NCBI GenBank assembly: GCA_964529715.1
Contig: CAZGXI010000015.1
Coordinates: forward strand, 1 to 64,000
Direction of reading: 5' to 3'
Length of the DNA: 64,000 nt
From: CAZGXI01 sp964529715
GTDB taxonomy: Bacteria > Chloroflexota > Anaerolineae > Aggregatilineales > Ch27
In this document: in pieces, positions 34,673-42,628 of the stretch
Layout: every line of letters begins with the position of its first letter
Numbering within the stretch: the stretch's first letter is position 1
Program-made: the position numbers and the translations under genes
The notes under the pieces: model-generated
Database searches by the model: none
The model's input: only the letters and a program-made list of their open reading frames with translations
What the model was told of the DNA's origin: nothing

Positions 34673-34808
34673 AAAGCGCGGCCATTCCTCATGTTGTGTG
34701 CTCTGTCGCCAGCTGCCGTTCGAGGTTACTGGCGGCTGGCGGAAGGTTATTGCTGACTGCCGCAGACCGGTCGTCGCGGGTGGGCAGCTTTCCACAGGAG
34801 AAGGATGC

Positions 34809-35195
34809 GTGGTTAATCGCACACAGGCACTTGCGGCGCTGTTGCTGGTGATGGGGTTGCTGAGTCTGGCGACGCTGGCGTGCACGTCGGATCAGGAGTG
34901 GATCATTCCGCGCACACCAACCCCGACGCTGACCCCCACGCCAGTCCCTATTACCCTAGAGACGGCGTTCCAGATTGGCGACCGGGCGAAGGTCGTCGGT
35001 GTGGGCTTTAGCACCCAACTGACTCAAAACCCAGAGCCAAGCACCGGTCGCAACAACGTGCTGGGGTCGAACTGCTTTTTGAATCAGGAAGTCGAAATCC
35101 TGGATGTTGCCGAAAACAACGGGGTAATCTTCTATCGCGTTGACTGCATCCTGGAAGGCTGGATTCCTGAAAATTACCTGGAACCTGTGGAATGA
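34809..35195 (+). CDS. Small putative lipoprotein within the peptide ABC operon
   Basis: GTG 34809 has AGGAGAAGG 5 bp upstream and gives 128 aa. The N-terminus is a signal sequence (ALAALLLVMGLLSLATLAC) ending at a cysteine in a non-canonical lipobox. A threonine/proline spacer (TPTPTLTPTPVPITL) follows, then a small SH3-like beta domain (FQIGDRAKVVGVGF to DCILEGWIPENYLEPVE). It lies between two permease genes on the same strand, so it may be an accessory surface subunit, but it is far too small to be the substrate-binding protein. Confidence 0.75.
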   Translation: MVNRTQALAALLLVMGLLSLATLACTSDQEWIIPRTPTPTLTPTPVPITLETAFQIGDRAKVVGVGFSTQLTQNPEPSTGRNNVLGSNCFLNQEVEILDVAENNGVIFYRVDCILEGWIPENYLEPVE

Positions 35196-35269
35196 CCCGG
35201 TCAATCGCTGGTCGCCAGTCGGTCAGCGCCGCGCGGCGCGTCCGGCGGGGACAGACTGTTTAGGAGAAA

Positions 35270-36271
35270 ATGCCGATGGGCATGGGTAAATTTATCATCC
35301 GTCGCATCCTGGCTGCCATTCCGGTCCTGCTGCTGACCACCTTCGTCGCTTTTGTGCTGATCCGGTCGATCCCCGGCGGGCCGTTCAGCCAGACCAGCAC
35401 CGGGCGGCGGCTGCCAGATCGGATCATCGAGCGGCTGGAACAGCAATACGGCCTGAACGAGCCGGTGCTGATTCAGTTTGGCAACTATTTGCTCAGCCTG
35501 ATCCGTCTGGACTTCGGCCCGGCACTGGGTACGCAGTACCGCGACGAAGATGTGTCCGTCAACCAGGTCATTGCGATGCGCCTGCCGGTGTCGATGCAGG
35601 TCGGCATCATGTCGGTGATTGTCGGTTTCGCCATCGGCGTGCCGCTCGGCGTGCTGGCGGCCATCTATCACAACTCGGCCATCGACTTTGGCGCGACGTT
35701 CTTCGCCGTACTGGGCCAGTCGATCCCGGCGTTGGTGCTGGCGCCGGTGTTGATCATCATCTTCGCGGTCAAGCTCAACTGGCTACCGGTGGCCGACATG
35801 GGCGGCGTGTGGCGCAGCACGCTGGAGAATCCCGGCGTCATCTTTAGCTGGGATTACCTCAGCCTGGCGATCCTGCCCGTCTTCGCGCTGGGGACCGGCA
35901 TGAGCGCCGGGATCGCCCGTCTGACGCGCGCCAGCCTGCTTCAGGTCATGCGCGAGGACTATATCCGCACGGCGCGGGCGAAGGGTCTCAAAGAGCGCGT
36001 CGTGATCTACGGCCATGCCCTCAAGAACGCCCTGATCCCGGTAGCGACGATTGTCGGCCCGCTGCTGGCCGGCGTGCTGACCGGCACGTTCATCATCGAG
36101 CGCATCTTCAACATTCCGGGGCTGGGCCGTGAGTTTGTGCAATGCGTGGGCAGCCGCGACTATAACCTGCTGGTTGGTCTGACGGTGGTCTACTCGATCT
36201 TCCTGGTTTCCGGCAACATTCTGGTGGACATCATGTACACCTGGCTGGACCCGCGCATTCGGTTCGATTAG
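35270..36271 (+). CDS. Oligopeptide ABC transporter permease (OppB/DppB type)
   Basis: AGGAG lies 3 bp before ATG 35270 and 9 bp before ATG 35276, so the true start may be the second. The protein of about 333 aa starts FIIRRILAAIPVLLLTTFVAFVLIRSIPGGPF, the OppB hallmark. It has six membrane helices and the EAA-equivalent loop VMREDYIRTARAKGLKERVVIYGHALKNALIPV. It ends in TWLDPRIRFD, as family members do. Together with the OppC-type protein it forms the channel. No extracellular binding-protein gene is adjacent, which is unusual. A terminator-like hairpin follows about 100 bp later. Confidence 0.93.
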   Translation: MPMGMGKFIIRRILAAIPVLLLTTFVAFVLIRSIPGGPFSQTSTGRRLPDRIIERLEQQYGLNEPVLIQFGNYLLSLIRLDFGPALGTQYRDEDVSVNQVIAMRLPVSMQVGIMSVIVGFAIGVPLGVLAAIYHNSAIDFGATFFAVLGQSIPALVLAPVLIIIFAVKLNWLPVADMGGVWRSTLENPGVIFSWDYLSLAILPVFALGTGMSAGIARLTRASLLQVMREDYIRTARAKGLKERVVIYGHALKNALIPVATIVGPLLAGVLTGTFIIERIFNIPGLGREFVQCVGSRDYNLLVGLTVVYSIFLVSGNILVDIMYTWLDPRIRFD

Positions 36272-36277
36272 CAAAAA

Positions 36278-36323
36278 GCCGTCAGCAGGCAGCCGTCAGC
36301 AATCAGCAGGCAACAGGCAGTGG
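36278..36323 (+). repeat. CAGC-family heptad arm, left
   Basis: Heptads CAGCAGG, CAGCCGT, CAGCAAT, CAGCAGG, CAACAGG in strict 7-nt phase directly after the permease stop. The reverse partner is at 36607-36652. Confidence 0.7.
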
Positions 36324-36374
36324 TTGGTGATCGGCGGAGAGGGCGGCTGCTGAGATGAAGCTGTTAAATCCCAG

Positions 36375-36411
36375 AGCCGGGGCTTGCTCACACGGTCCCG
36401 GCTTTATGTTT
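36375..36411 (+). terminator. Predicted intrinsic terminator of the peptide ABC operon
   Basis: AGCCGGG (36375-36381) pairs with CCCGGCT (36397-36403) and is followed by TTATGTTT. It lies about 100 bp after the last permease gene. Confidence 0.55.
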
Positions 36412-36457
36412 CCCCGATCCTGGCACACCGTCTGCTAACCGCCGATTGTTGACGTCA

Positions 36458-36604
36458 CATGCAAGTTTCAGGAATGCAGTCGGCGTGAGTGCAAACCTCA
36501 CTCCCTGGCCCCCTCTCCGCGTGCGGACCTGTCCTGGTGTTTTGGCCGAGAGAGGGCAGCGACGGGTGAGGTTCGGCGAAAGACAGAAAAACTTACACAT
36601 GGAG
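36458..36604. repeat. C-rich hairpin element
   Basis: CCTCACTCCCTGGCCCCCTC near 36508 and an opposed GAGAGAGGGCAGCGACGGGT near 36550 form a stem. The outer ends share CATG.AAGTTTC-like words (CATGCAAGTTTC and reverse CATGTGTAAGTTTTTC). It resembles the element at 3506-3698 in its interior but not in its ends. Confidence 0.4.
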
Positions 36605-36606
36605 TT

Positions 36607-36669
36607 TGCTGATGGCTGCCTGCTGACGGCTGACGGCTAATTGCTGATTGCCCACCACCGGAATACAAT
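36607..36669. repeat. CAGC-family heptad arm, right, carrying a promoter
   Basis: Reverse-oriented heptads at 36607-36652 (GCTGATG, GCTGCCT, GCTGACG, GCTGACG, GCTAATT, GCTGATT). TTGCTG at 36641-36646, inside the array, lies 17 bp before TACAAT (36664-36669). The repeat therefore seems to supply the -35 of the FHA gene's promoter. Confidence 0.55.
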
Positions 36670-36702
36670 CTGATTGCACAGTGGACCAGGAGGAAGGCAG
36701 GC

Positions 36703-38787
36703 ATGACCTACGGGCGGCTCGACGTGTACCGGCCCAACAGCCCCATCGAGAGCTATTACCTGGAAAAGCCGAACATCGCCATCGGGCGCTCGTCGGGCAA
36801 CGACATCGTCATCGAGGCAACGGCGGTTTCGCGCTATCATGCGACCCTGAGCTTCCGGGATGGGCAGGTCTACCTGCACGATCTGGAGTCGATCAACGGC
36901 ACCTATGTAGACGGCGAGCGGATCAAGCCCCATCAGGCTTACCTGCTGACCGGCGGCGAGGAAATCCAGATCGGCGAGGCGGTGCTGAGCTTCCGGCCTG
37001 CCGACGACAGCCCCACCCAGCCCATCCAGGCCGTCGAGGCGACGCGACGCATCGAATACGAGCAGCCCACCTACCGCGTCGAACTGGAAGGGCCAGACGC
37101 CCCGGTAACGCCCGGTGTACACGTCCAGGCGCTGTTGGTCATCACCAACCTGAGCGATGAAGAAGACCGCTTTTTCATCGAGATCGACGGCGTGCCCAAA
37201 GACTGGGTACGCCTGGAGCGCATGGAGACGATCATCGAGCCGGGCGAAACAACCCGGCTGGTGTTGAGCTTCAAGCCGCTGCGACGGCCCGACAGCACGC
37301 CAGGCGATTATCCATTCATCGTGCGGGTGCGCAGTCGTTCCAGGCCGAACCAGACGGTGGACGCGAGCATCACCCTGCATGTGCTGCCCTACGCCGGCTT
37401 CGGCATCGACCTGGGCAAACGGCAGATCGTCGCCGGGGAGCGCCTGCCGGTGCACGTGCACAACCAGGGCAGCGCGCCGCTACCATTAGTGTTCGCTGGG
37501 ATCAGCCGGGACGAGATGCTGCGTGTGGCCATCATCCCGCCGACGGCCACCCTGGCAGCAGGGCAACGCCTTACCGTTTATGCCCAGGTCGAAGCCCGGC
37601 GGCCTGTTTTGATCGGCAAGCCACGCGAATGTCCCTTCGAGGTTGTGGCCCGCGCGCAAGACGCCTCCGGCTTCCAGGCGGCCCTGCCGGGCACGTTCAT
37701 TGAACAACCGGTGCTTTCGGGCCTGCCGCTGCTGCTGGCGGCGGGTGGCCTGGGCCTGATCGCGGTGCTGGTGCTGGTGCTGCTGGGCCTGCTCCTCTTT
37801 CAGCCGCTGCCGCCGCAGATCGCCGCGTTTACCCTCTTGCCCGGCGCGCAGGTCGTGGCCGGGCAGACGGTCACGCTGACATGGAGCGTGCAGGACGCCG
37901 ACGCGCTCTACCTGGAAGTGGACGGCACGCGCCTGGACACGCCGCCCCTCGATCCCGACGCCGGCACGGCGCTACTCCCGATGAACGACGCGGGCGAACA
38001 CGAAGTCACCCTGGTAGCAGTCAGCGGCAACCAGGAAGTGCGCCAGTCGGCGCGGGTGCGGGTCTATGCCCCGCTGGTGATCGCGCGCTTCGTCGCCACG
38101 CCGGCCACGCTGGTGCGCTATGTGGCGCAAGACCTCACCTTCAGCTGGGACGCCCCCGGCGCGACGCGCGTCCGGCTAGACGGTTTGGGCGCTTATCTGG
38201 GCGCGGAAGACGGCACCGTCTACGGCCCGACCGGATCGCACACCATGCGCGTGACGCCGGTTGGCGAGGCAGTCATCACCCTGATCGCCGAGGGCGAGGC
38301 CGGGCAGCAAGATACCGAGGTGGTGGTGATCGGGGTAGAAAACCCGGTCTGCATCGTCACGGCAAGCGACGCCATCGCGCGCGCCGGGCCGAGCCACCTG
38401 CATCCTGAACTGGCGCATGTAGCGGCGGAACAGGCCGTCGTGCCAGACATGCGCGACGGCAGCGGTCAATGGCTGCGCGTGTTCGCCAGCGACAACCAGC
38501 GCGCCTGGCTAGAACTGGCGGCCTTGCGCTGCACAAACTTCGATCCGCTGGCGCTGGCGGTCGATCCTGCCCCGCCGACGGCGGCCCCGACGATCACGCC
38601 GGCGCCGACCCTGACGCCCAGCCCTACGTCCACCATGACACCGACCTGGACACGCACCCCCACACCGATCGCGCTGCCTTCTGCCACGCCGCCGCCCACC
38701 TGGACGCGCACCCCCCTGCCGACGGCTCGCCCGCCCCTGCCCGTGCCGGGGCTACGTCCGACGCTCACGCCGACAAAGGCGGCCTAG
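36703..38787 (+). CDS. FHA-domain membrane protein with Ig-like and SH3-like extracellular parts
   Basis: AGGAGGAAGGCAGGC precedes ATG 36703; 694 aa. The N-terminal FHA domain (about residues 18-95) has IAIGRSSGNDIVIE, VSRYHATL and LESINGTYVDG, the residues that read phosphothreonine. Two beta domains follow (about 115-340). A membrane helix comes at about 345-370 (LPLLLAAGGLGLIAVLVLVLLGLLLF), then two Ig-like domains, an SH3-like domain (CIVTASDAIARAGPS to CTNFDP) and a threonine/proline tail. With a signal-less N-terminus, the FHA part would be cytoplasmic and the rest outside, a layout suited to transmembrane signalling. A PP2C phosphatase is encoded downstream. Confidence 0.85.
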   Translation: MTYGRLDVYRPNSPIESYYLEKPNIAIGRSSGNDIVIEATAVSRYHATLSFRDGQVYLHDLESINGTYVDGERIKPHQAYLLTGGEEIQIGEAVLSFRPADDSPTQPIQAVEATRRIEYEQPTYRVELEGPDAPVTPGVHVQALLVITNLSDEEDRFFIEIDGVPKDWVRLERMETIIEPGETTRLVLSFKPLRRPDSTPGDYPFIVRVRSRSRPNQTVDASITLHVLPYAGFGIDLGKRQIVAGERLPVHVHNQGSAPLPLVFAGISRDEMLRVAIIPPTATLAAGQRLTVYAQVEARRPVLIGKPRECPFEVVARAQDASGFQAALPGTFIEQPVLSGLPLLLAAGGLGLIAVLVLVLLGLLLFQPLPPQIAAFTLLPGAQVVAGQTVTLTWSVQDADALYLEVDGTRLDTPPLDPDAGTALLPMNDAGEHEVTLVAVSGNQEVRQSARVRVYAPLVIARFVATPATLVRYVAQDLTFSWDAPGATRVRLDGLGAYLGAEDGTVYGPTGSHTMRVTPVGEAVITLIAEGEAGQQDTEVVVIGVENPVCIVTASDAIARAGPSHLHPELAHVAAEQAVVPDMRDGSGQWLRVFASDNQRAWLELAALRCTNFDPLALAVDPAPPTAAPTITPAPTLTPSPTSTMTPTWTRTPTPIALPSATPPPTWTRTPLPTARPPLPVPGLRPTLTPTKAA

Positions 38788-38801
38788 CCTGGCCCGGTAG
38801 T

Positions 38802-38830
38802 AGTAGCGGCGACTTGAAGCCGCCGCTACT
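38802..38830. repeat. GTAGCGGCGG palindromic repeat, copy 4
   Basis: AGTAGCGGCG/CGCCGCTACT with a 9-nt loop, 15 bp after the FHA gene. Confidence 0.65.
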
Positions 38831-38858
38831 GGCTGGCGAGAGATCTCAGGGGTGCCTG

Positions 38859-38888
38859 TTGTGAGCCGCTTCCCGCGCATGGTACAAT
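38859..38888 (+). promoter_or_regulatory. Predicted promoter of the large secreted-protein gene
   Basis: TTGTGA (38859-38864) and TACAAT (38883-38888) with 18-bp spacing, 70 bp upstream of the GTG start at 38959. Confidence 0.45.
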
Positions 38889-38958
38889 CCCGCTGGTTTA
38901 CAGGAACGGCGGTGGCTGCCCCCGTTCCCGGCTCAGACGTTTAGCGGTGGAGAAGCTC

Positions 38959-41451
38959 GTGAACCGTCGCCTGACCATCCCCCTGGCCCTGCTGCTGATC
39001 CTGCTGGCTCCGGCGGCGTTGGGCTTCGGCCCGCCACGCCAGCAAGATCGCCTGATCCGTCTGAGCCTCAGCGCCGGCTACGACGGGCGCTTCCGCGAGG
39101 GTCGCTGGATTCCGCTGCTGATCACCGTCAGCAACAACGGGCCGGACGTGCGCGCTGAACTGCGCGTCCGATCCGACACCACCGCTGGCCTCAACGCCAC
39201 CACCTACCGCACACCCATCGACCTGCCCACCCAGTCGCGGAAGCAGGTGTTCCTATATATCTCGGCGCGGTCCATCGCCCGGCAGGTGATGGTCGAACTC
39301 GTCTCCGGCGACCAGGTGCTCGAAGTGGTGACCGGAATGCTCACCCCGGTAGGCATGAACGATCTGCTGTCCGCCGTCGTCACCGATTCGCCGAGCGGCT
39401 CGGTGGACCTGAGCGGCATCGATCTGGGCGAGGGCGACTCCTACCAGGCCAATTGGTCCGTTGAGAATATCCCGCCGCTGGCCGATGCGCTGCTGAGCCT
39501 TAACGCGCTGGTGCTGTCGGACGTGGACAGCGGGCGGCTGTCGGTGGAACAACGCCGGGCGTTAGCGGATTGGGTGCTGGCGGGAGGACACCTGATCGTC
39601 ACCGGCGGGCCGAACTACCGCTCGACCATCGCGGGCGTGGCCGACCTGCTGCCGCTGCAAATCACGGGCACGATCACCACCGACGATCTGACGCCGCTGG
39701 CGAATTTCAGTGGGCGTTACGCCGACGACCTGCGCGAGCCGGACGTCATCCTGGCGACGGGCAACCTGCGCCCCGGTGCGCAAATGTTGGTCGAGGCCGA
39801 CGGCGCGCCGCTGCTGGCCCGGCGCGTCTATGGCGAAGGGCTGATCGACTATCTGGCAGCGGACCCGAACCTGGCCCCACTGCGCAACTGGCCGGCGCTG
39901 GATACGCTGTGGCAAATGTTGCTCGCTACGCCGCGCCAGCTACCCAGTTGGTCGGGCGGTTTTCAAAACTGGGAGCTAGCGAGCCGCGTGGTGCAGCAGT
40001 CCCCCGGCTTCGATCTGCCCTCGGTGGTGCAGATGTGCGGCCTGCTGGGGCTATACATCGTCGTGATCGGCCCGCTTAACTACCTGGTGTTGCGCGTGCT
40101 GCGGCGGCGCGAACTGGCCTGGCTGACCATCCCGGCGCTGGTGATCATCTTCACGGTGATGGCCTACTTCACCGGCTTTTCTCTGCGCGGCACCCAGGCG
40201 ACGGTCAACCGGTTGAGCGTGGTGCAGGTGTGGCCGGGGGCAGAACGGGCCCAGATCGACGGTCTGATTGGGGTGCTGTCGCCGCGCCGCAGCACCTATG
40301 ACCTGACCATGCCCGGTGGCCTGACCATCCGCAACCTGCCGCAGGACCAGAGCTATGGGCTGGCCCCCTCCCTGGCCGTGACCACGATTGAGGAAGGGAG
40401 CGTCTACGCCGCACGAGATGTGCTGGTGGACGCCAGCTTCGTATCGGGCTTCGCCGTCAGCGGATTCGTGGATGGTGCGCCCCAGATCGACGGCACAGCC
40501 ACACTGTCTTACGGCGAAGGCCCGGCAGCGCGCGTGAGCGGTGCGATCACCAACACCACCGATCTGGTGCTGCAAGACGCGGTGGCGCTGGTGCGCGGTG
40601 CACGCCAGGACCTCGGCACGTTGGAGCCGGGCGACGGTGCCACGTTTGACCTGCCGCTTTCCAGCCGCCAGAGCGCGCCGCTGTCGCTGGTCGCCAGTGC
40701 GTTCGGCTATCTGAGTGCCCCGACCTACTACGGGACGTACTACGGGATCAGCGGCTACACCGGCGGGCTGGAACTGACCGTCCAGGACATCCTGGGGGCA
40801 GATTACCGGGGCGATACTTATTACTACAGCTACAGCACGCCCGCGACGCCGGAGTTGCGCCGCCGCCAGCAACAACAGGACTTTGTAGCAGCCCTGGCGC
40901 TGGACCGCGACCTGAGCGGCGGGCGCGGCGACCGCGTGTTCGTGGTCGGGTGGACACACTCCTCGCCACTGAACCTGGACCTGGAGGGCGCGCCCTGGGT
41001 CGCCGACGATCTGACACTGTATATCTTCGAGATTCCGCTGACGGTTGCGCCGACCGCGGGAACGGTGGAGATTTCGCCTGGTTTTTCTACCTGGATTCCC
41101 CTCGCCGAGGCCACAACGACTGGCTTCACGCCCTACGAGCTGACGATTAACGGCGGCGACCGGGCAGCCTTCCGCTTCACGCCCCTGCCGACGGCCCAAC
41201 TGGCCCGCGTGACCGGCCTGGAAATCACGGCGCGGCGGAACAGCCCCGGCGCGGCGGTCATTTCGCTGTGGGACTGGCACGAGGAAAGCTGGGTAGACAT
41301 CGACACGACGGGCGTAAGCCGTATCGCCGTGCCGGACCCGGCGCGCTTCGTCGGGCCGGCGAACGCTGTGCAGGTGCTCGTCACGCCGACCGTCGTGGGC
41401 ACGTATGTCACGTACCAGCAGGTCGATGTGACGTGGTATGGGGAATTCTAA
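38959..41451 (+). CDS. Large exported membrane-anchored protein, function unknown
   Basis: I choose GTG 38959, 6 bp after GGAG, over the GTG 12 bp upstream; 830 aa. The signal peptide (LTIPLALLLILLAPAALGFG) is followed by a beta domain (LSLSAGYDGRFREGRWIPLLITVSNNG) and a Rossmann-like segment (VLSDVDSGRLSVEQRRALADWVLAGGHLIVTGG) reminiscent of GldG/DUF4350-type proteins. Two membrane helices occur near residues 360-410 (LLGLYIVVIGPLNYLVLRVL and AWLTIPALVIIFTVMAYFTGF), then a long beta-rich region. The next genes encode an ABC ATPase and ABC-2 membrane parts, so it is probably the auxiliary subunit of that exporter. Confidence 0.75.
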   Translation: MNRRLTIPLALLLILLAPAALGFGPPRQQDRLIRLSLSAGYDGRFREGRWIPLLITVSNNGPDVRAELRVRSDTTAGLNATTYRTPIDLPTQSRKQVFLYISARSIARQVMVELVSGDQVLEVVTGMLTPVGMNDLLSAVVTDSPSGSVDLSGIDLGEGDSYQANWSVENIPPLADALLSLNALVLSDVDSGRLSVEQRRALADWVLAGGHLIVTGGPNYRSTIAGVADLLPLQITGTITTDDLTPLANFSGRYADDLREPDVILATGNLRPGAQMLVEADGAPLLARRVYGEGLIDYLAADPNLAPLRNWPALDTLWQMLLATPRQLPSWSGGFQNWELASRVVQQSPGFDLPSVVQMCGLLGLYIVVIGPLNYLVLRVLRRRELAWLTIPALVIIFTVMAYFTGFSLRGTQATVNRLSVVQVWPGAERAQIDGLIGVLSPRRSTYDLTMPGGLTIRNLPQDQSYGLAPSLAVTTIEEGSVYAARDVLVDASFVSGFAVSGFVDGAPQIDGTATLSYGEGPAARVSGAITNTTDLVLQDAVALVRGARQDLGTLEPGDGATFDLPLSSRQSAPLSLVASAFGYLSAPTYYGTYYGISGYTGGLELTVQDILGADYRGDTYYYSYSTPATPELRRRQQQQDFVAALALDRDLSGGRGDRVFVVGWTHSSPLNLDLEGAPWVADDLTLYIFEIPLTVAPTAGTVEISPGFSTWIPLAEATTTGFTPYELTINGGDRAAFRFTPLPTAQLARVTGLEITARRNSPGAAVISLWDWHEESWVDIDTTGVSRIAVPDPARFVGPANAVQVLVTPTVVGTYVTYQQVDVTWYGEF

Positions 41452-41556
41452 AAGTTCAAAATGTTGAGTTTTGAGTGCTCAGTTACGCCTGCGTCGTAAG
41501 CGCGCAGGAGAGGAAAACTTACAACTCAAAACTCAGAACGCAACACTTTCAACTGA
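41452..41556. repeat. Heptad inverted pair C (GTTTTGA family), empty
   Basis: The left arm 41452-41485 (GTTCAAA, ATGTTGA, GTTTTGA, GTGCTCA) begins 1 bp after a stop codon. The right arm 41515-41556 is the reverse complement of GTTGAAA, GTGTTGC, GTTCTGA, GTTTTGA, GTTGTAA. The interior is about 30 nt. The next gene's ribosome-binding site starts where the right arm ends. Confidence 0.75.
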
Positions 41557-41563
41557 GGGCATG

Positions 41564-42523
41564 ATGACCGCAATCATCGAAACAAAGAACCTGGTCAAAC
41601 GCTACGGCAAGCTGGAGGCGGTGAGCAACCTGAACCTGGTTGTGCCAGAAGGGGCCGTATACGGCTTCGTCGGGCCGAACGGCGCGGGCAAGACCACCAC
41701 CATGCGCATCCTGACCACGCTGATGAAGCCCACCGCCGGCGAGGCGTATGTAGCAGGCTACTCCGTTACCCAGGACCCACGCAACGTACGCCGCGCCATC
41801 GGCTACATGCCAGACTTCTTCGGCGTGTACGAGGACATGAAGGTGTGGGAATACCTGGACTTTTTCGCCGCCTGTTACGACATCCCGGAGCGTGAGCGCC
41901 CCAAGCTGATCAGCGATCTGCTGGAATTGGTGGACCTTTCGCATCGCAAAGACGACATGGTCGATAAGCTCAGCCGGGGCATGAAGCAGCGGCTCTGCCT
42001 GGCCCGCACCCTGACCCACGACCCGCAGGTGCTCATCCTGGACGAGCCGGCGTCGGGCCTGGACCCGCGCGCGCGCATCGAGGTGCGCGAACTGCTGGTC
42101 GAACTCTCGCGCATGGGCAAAACCATCTTCTTCTCCTCGCACATCCTGGCCGATGTGAGCGAAATCTGCACCCATCTGGGCATCATCGAAGCCGGGCAGA
42201 TGGTGGCGCAGGGCAGCATGGAGGAGATGCAGCGCCAGCTCATCCCCCACCGCGAGATCACGATCACGCTGCTGGAGGCAGGCGACGTGGAACGGGCCAG
42301 GGCCGCCATCGGGAGCGTGCCGGGCATCGTCGAGATCATCGACCTGCCCGCCAGTGACAAGGGCCGCCCACGCATCCAGGTGAACTTCAGCGGCGAGGAC
42401 GAGGGCGTGGCCCTGATCAGCCGCAAGTTGAGCGAGGAAGGCATCGCCGTGTTGGGCTTCAGCGAAGAGGAGCGCAACCTGGAGGCCGTCTTTATGCGCG
42501 CCACGAAGGGTCTGGTGACGTAG
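41564..42523 (+). CDS. ABC-2 type exporter ATP-binding protein
   Basis: GAGG lies 5 bp before ATG 41564 (the ATG 3 bp earlier is nearer the box); 319 aa. Walker A is GPNGAGKTT, the Q-loop region is IGYMPDFFGVYEDMKVWEYL, the signature is KLSRGMKQRLCLARTL, Walker B is LILDEPASGLDPRA and the H-loop is FFSSHILADV. The C-terminal 90 residues are the regulatory domain common in CcmA/NatA-type exporters. It should drive the membrane proteins encoded next. The longer in-frame start reads through heptad repeats and is rejected. Confidence 0.93.
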   Translation: MTAIIETKNLVKRYGKLEAVSNLNLVVPEGAVYGFVGPNGAGKTTTMRILTTLMKPTAGEAYVAGYSVTQDPRNVRRAIGYMPDFFGVYEDMKVWEYLDFFAACYDIPERERPKLISDLLELVDLSHRKDDMVDKLSRGMKQRLCLARTLTHDPQVLILDEPASGLDPRARIEVRELLVELSRMGKTIFFSSHILADVSEICTHLGIIEAGQMVAQGSMEEMQRQLIPHREITITLLEAGDVERARAAIGSVPGIVEIIDLPASDKGRPRIQVNFSGEDEGVALISRKLSEEGIAVLGFSEEERNLEAVFMRATKGLVT

Positions 42524-42628
42524 TTTTGAGTTAAGAGTTTTGAGTTTTCAATTGATCTGCCGGACTGGGTAAGGGCGCACGTCGATGACTCTGAAGAGTC
42601 TGGAACTCAAAACTCAGCACTCAAAACC
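42522..42628. repeat. Heptad inverted pair D (GTTTTGA family), empty
   Basis: The left arm 42522-42555 (GTTTTGA, GTTAAGA, GTTTTGA, GTTTTCA) begins within the stop codon of the ATPase gene. The right arm 42602-42628 is the reverse complement of GTTTTGA, GTGCTGA, GTTTTGA, GTTCCA. The start codon of the next gene lies in the loop. Confidence 0.75.

Larger units (their letters stand above)
36272..36702. other. Intergenic region, 431 bp, almost entirely repeats
   Basis: In order it holds: CAGC-family heptads (36278-36323), a terminator hairpin (36375-36411), a C-rich hairpin element (36458-36604), reverse-oriented CAGC heptads (36607-36652) and the promoter of the FHA gene. No gene is supported. 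Confidence 0.6.

Noticed and set aside
5640..36470. Recurring word TGCAAGTTTC or its complement (5640, 6778, 11630, 36461)
   Set aside because: Only about 10-14 bp is shared and the orientation relative to nearby hairpins is inconsistent, so I do not claim it as transposon ends.
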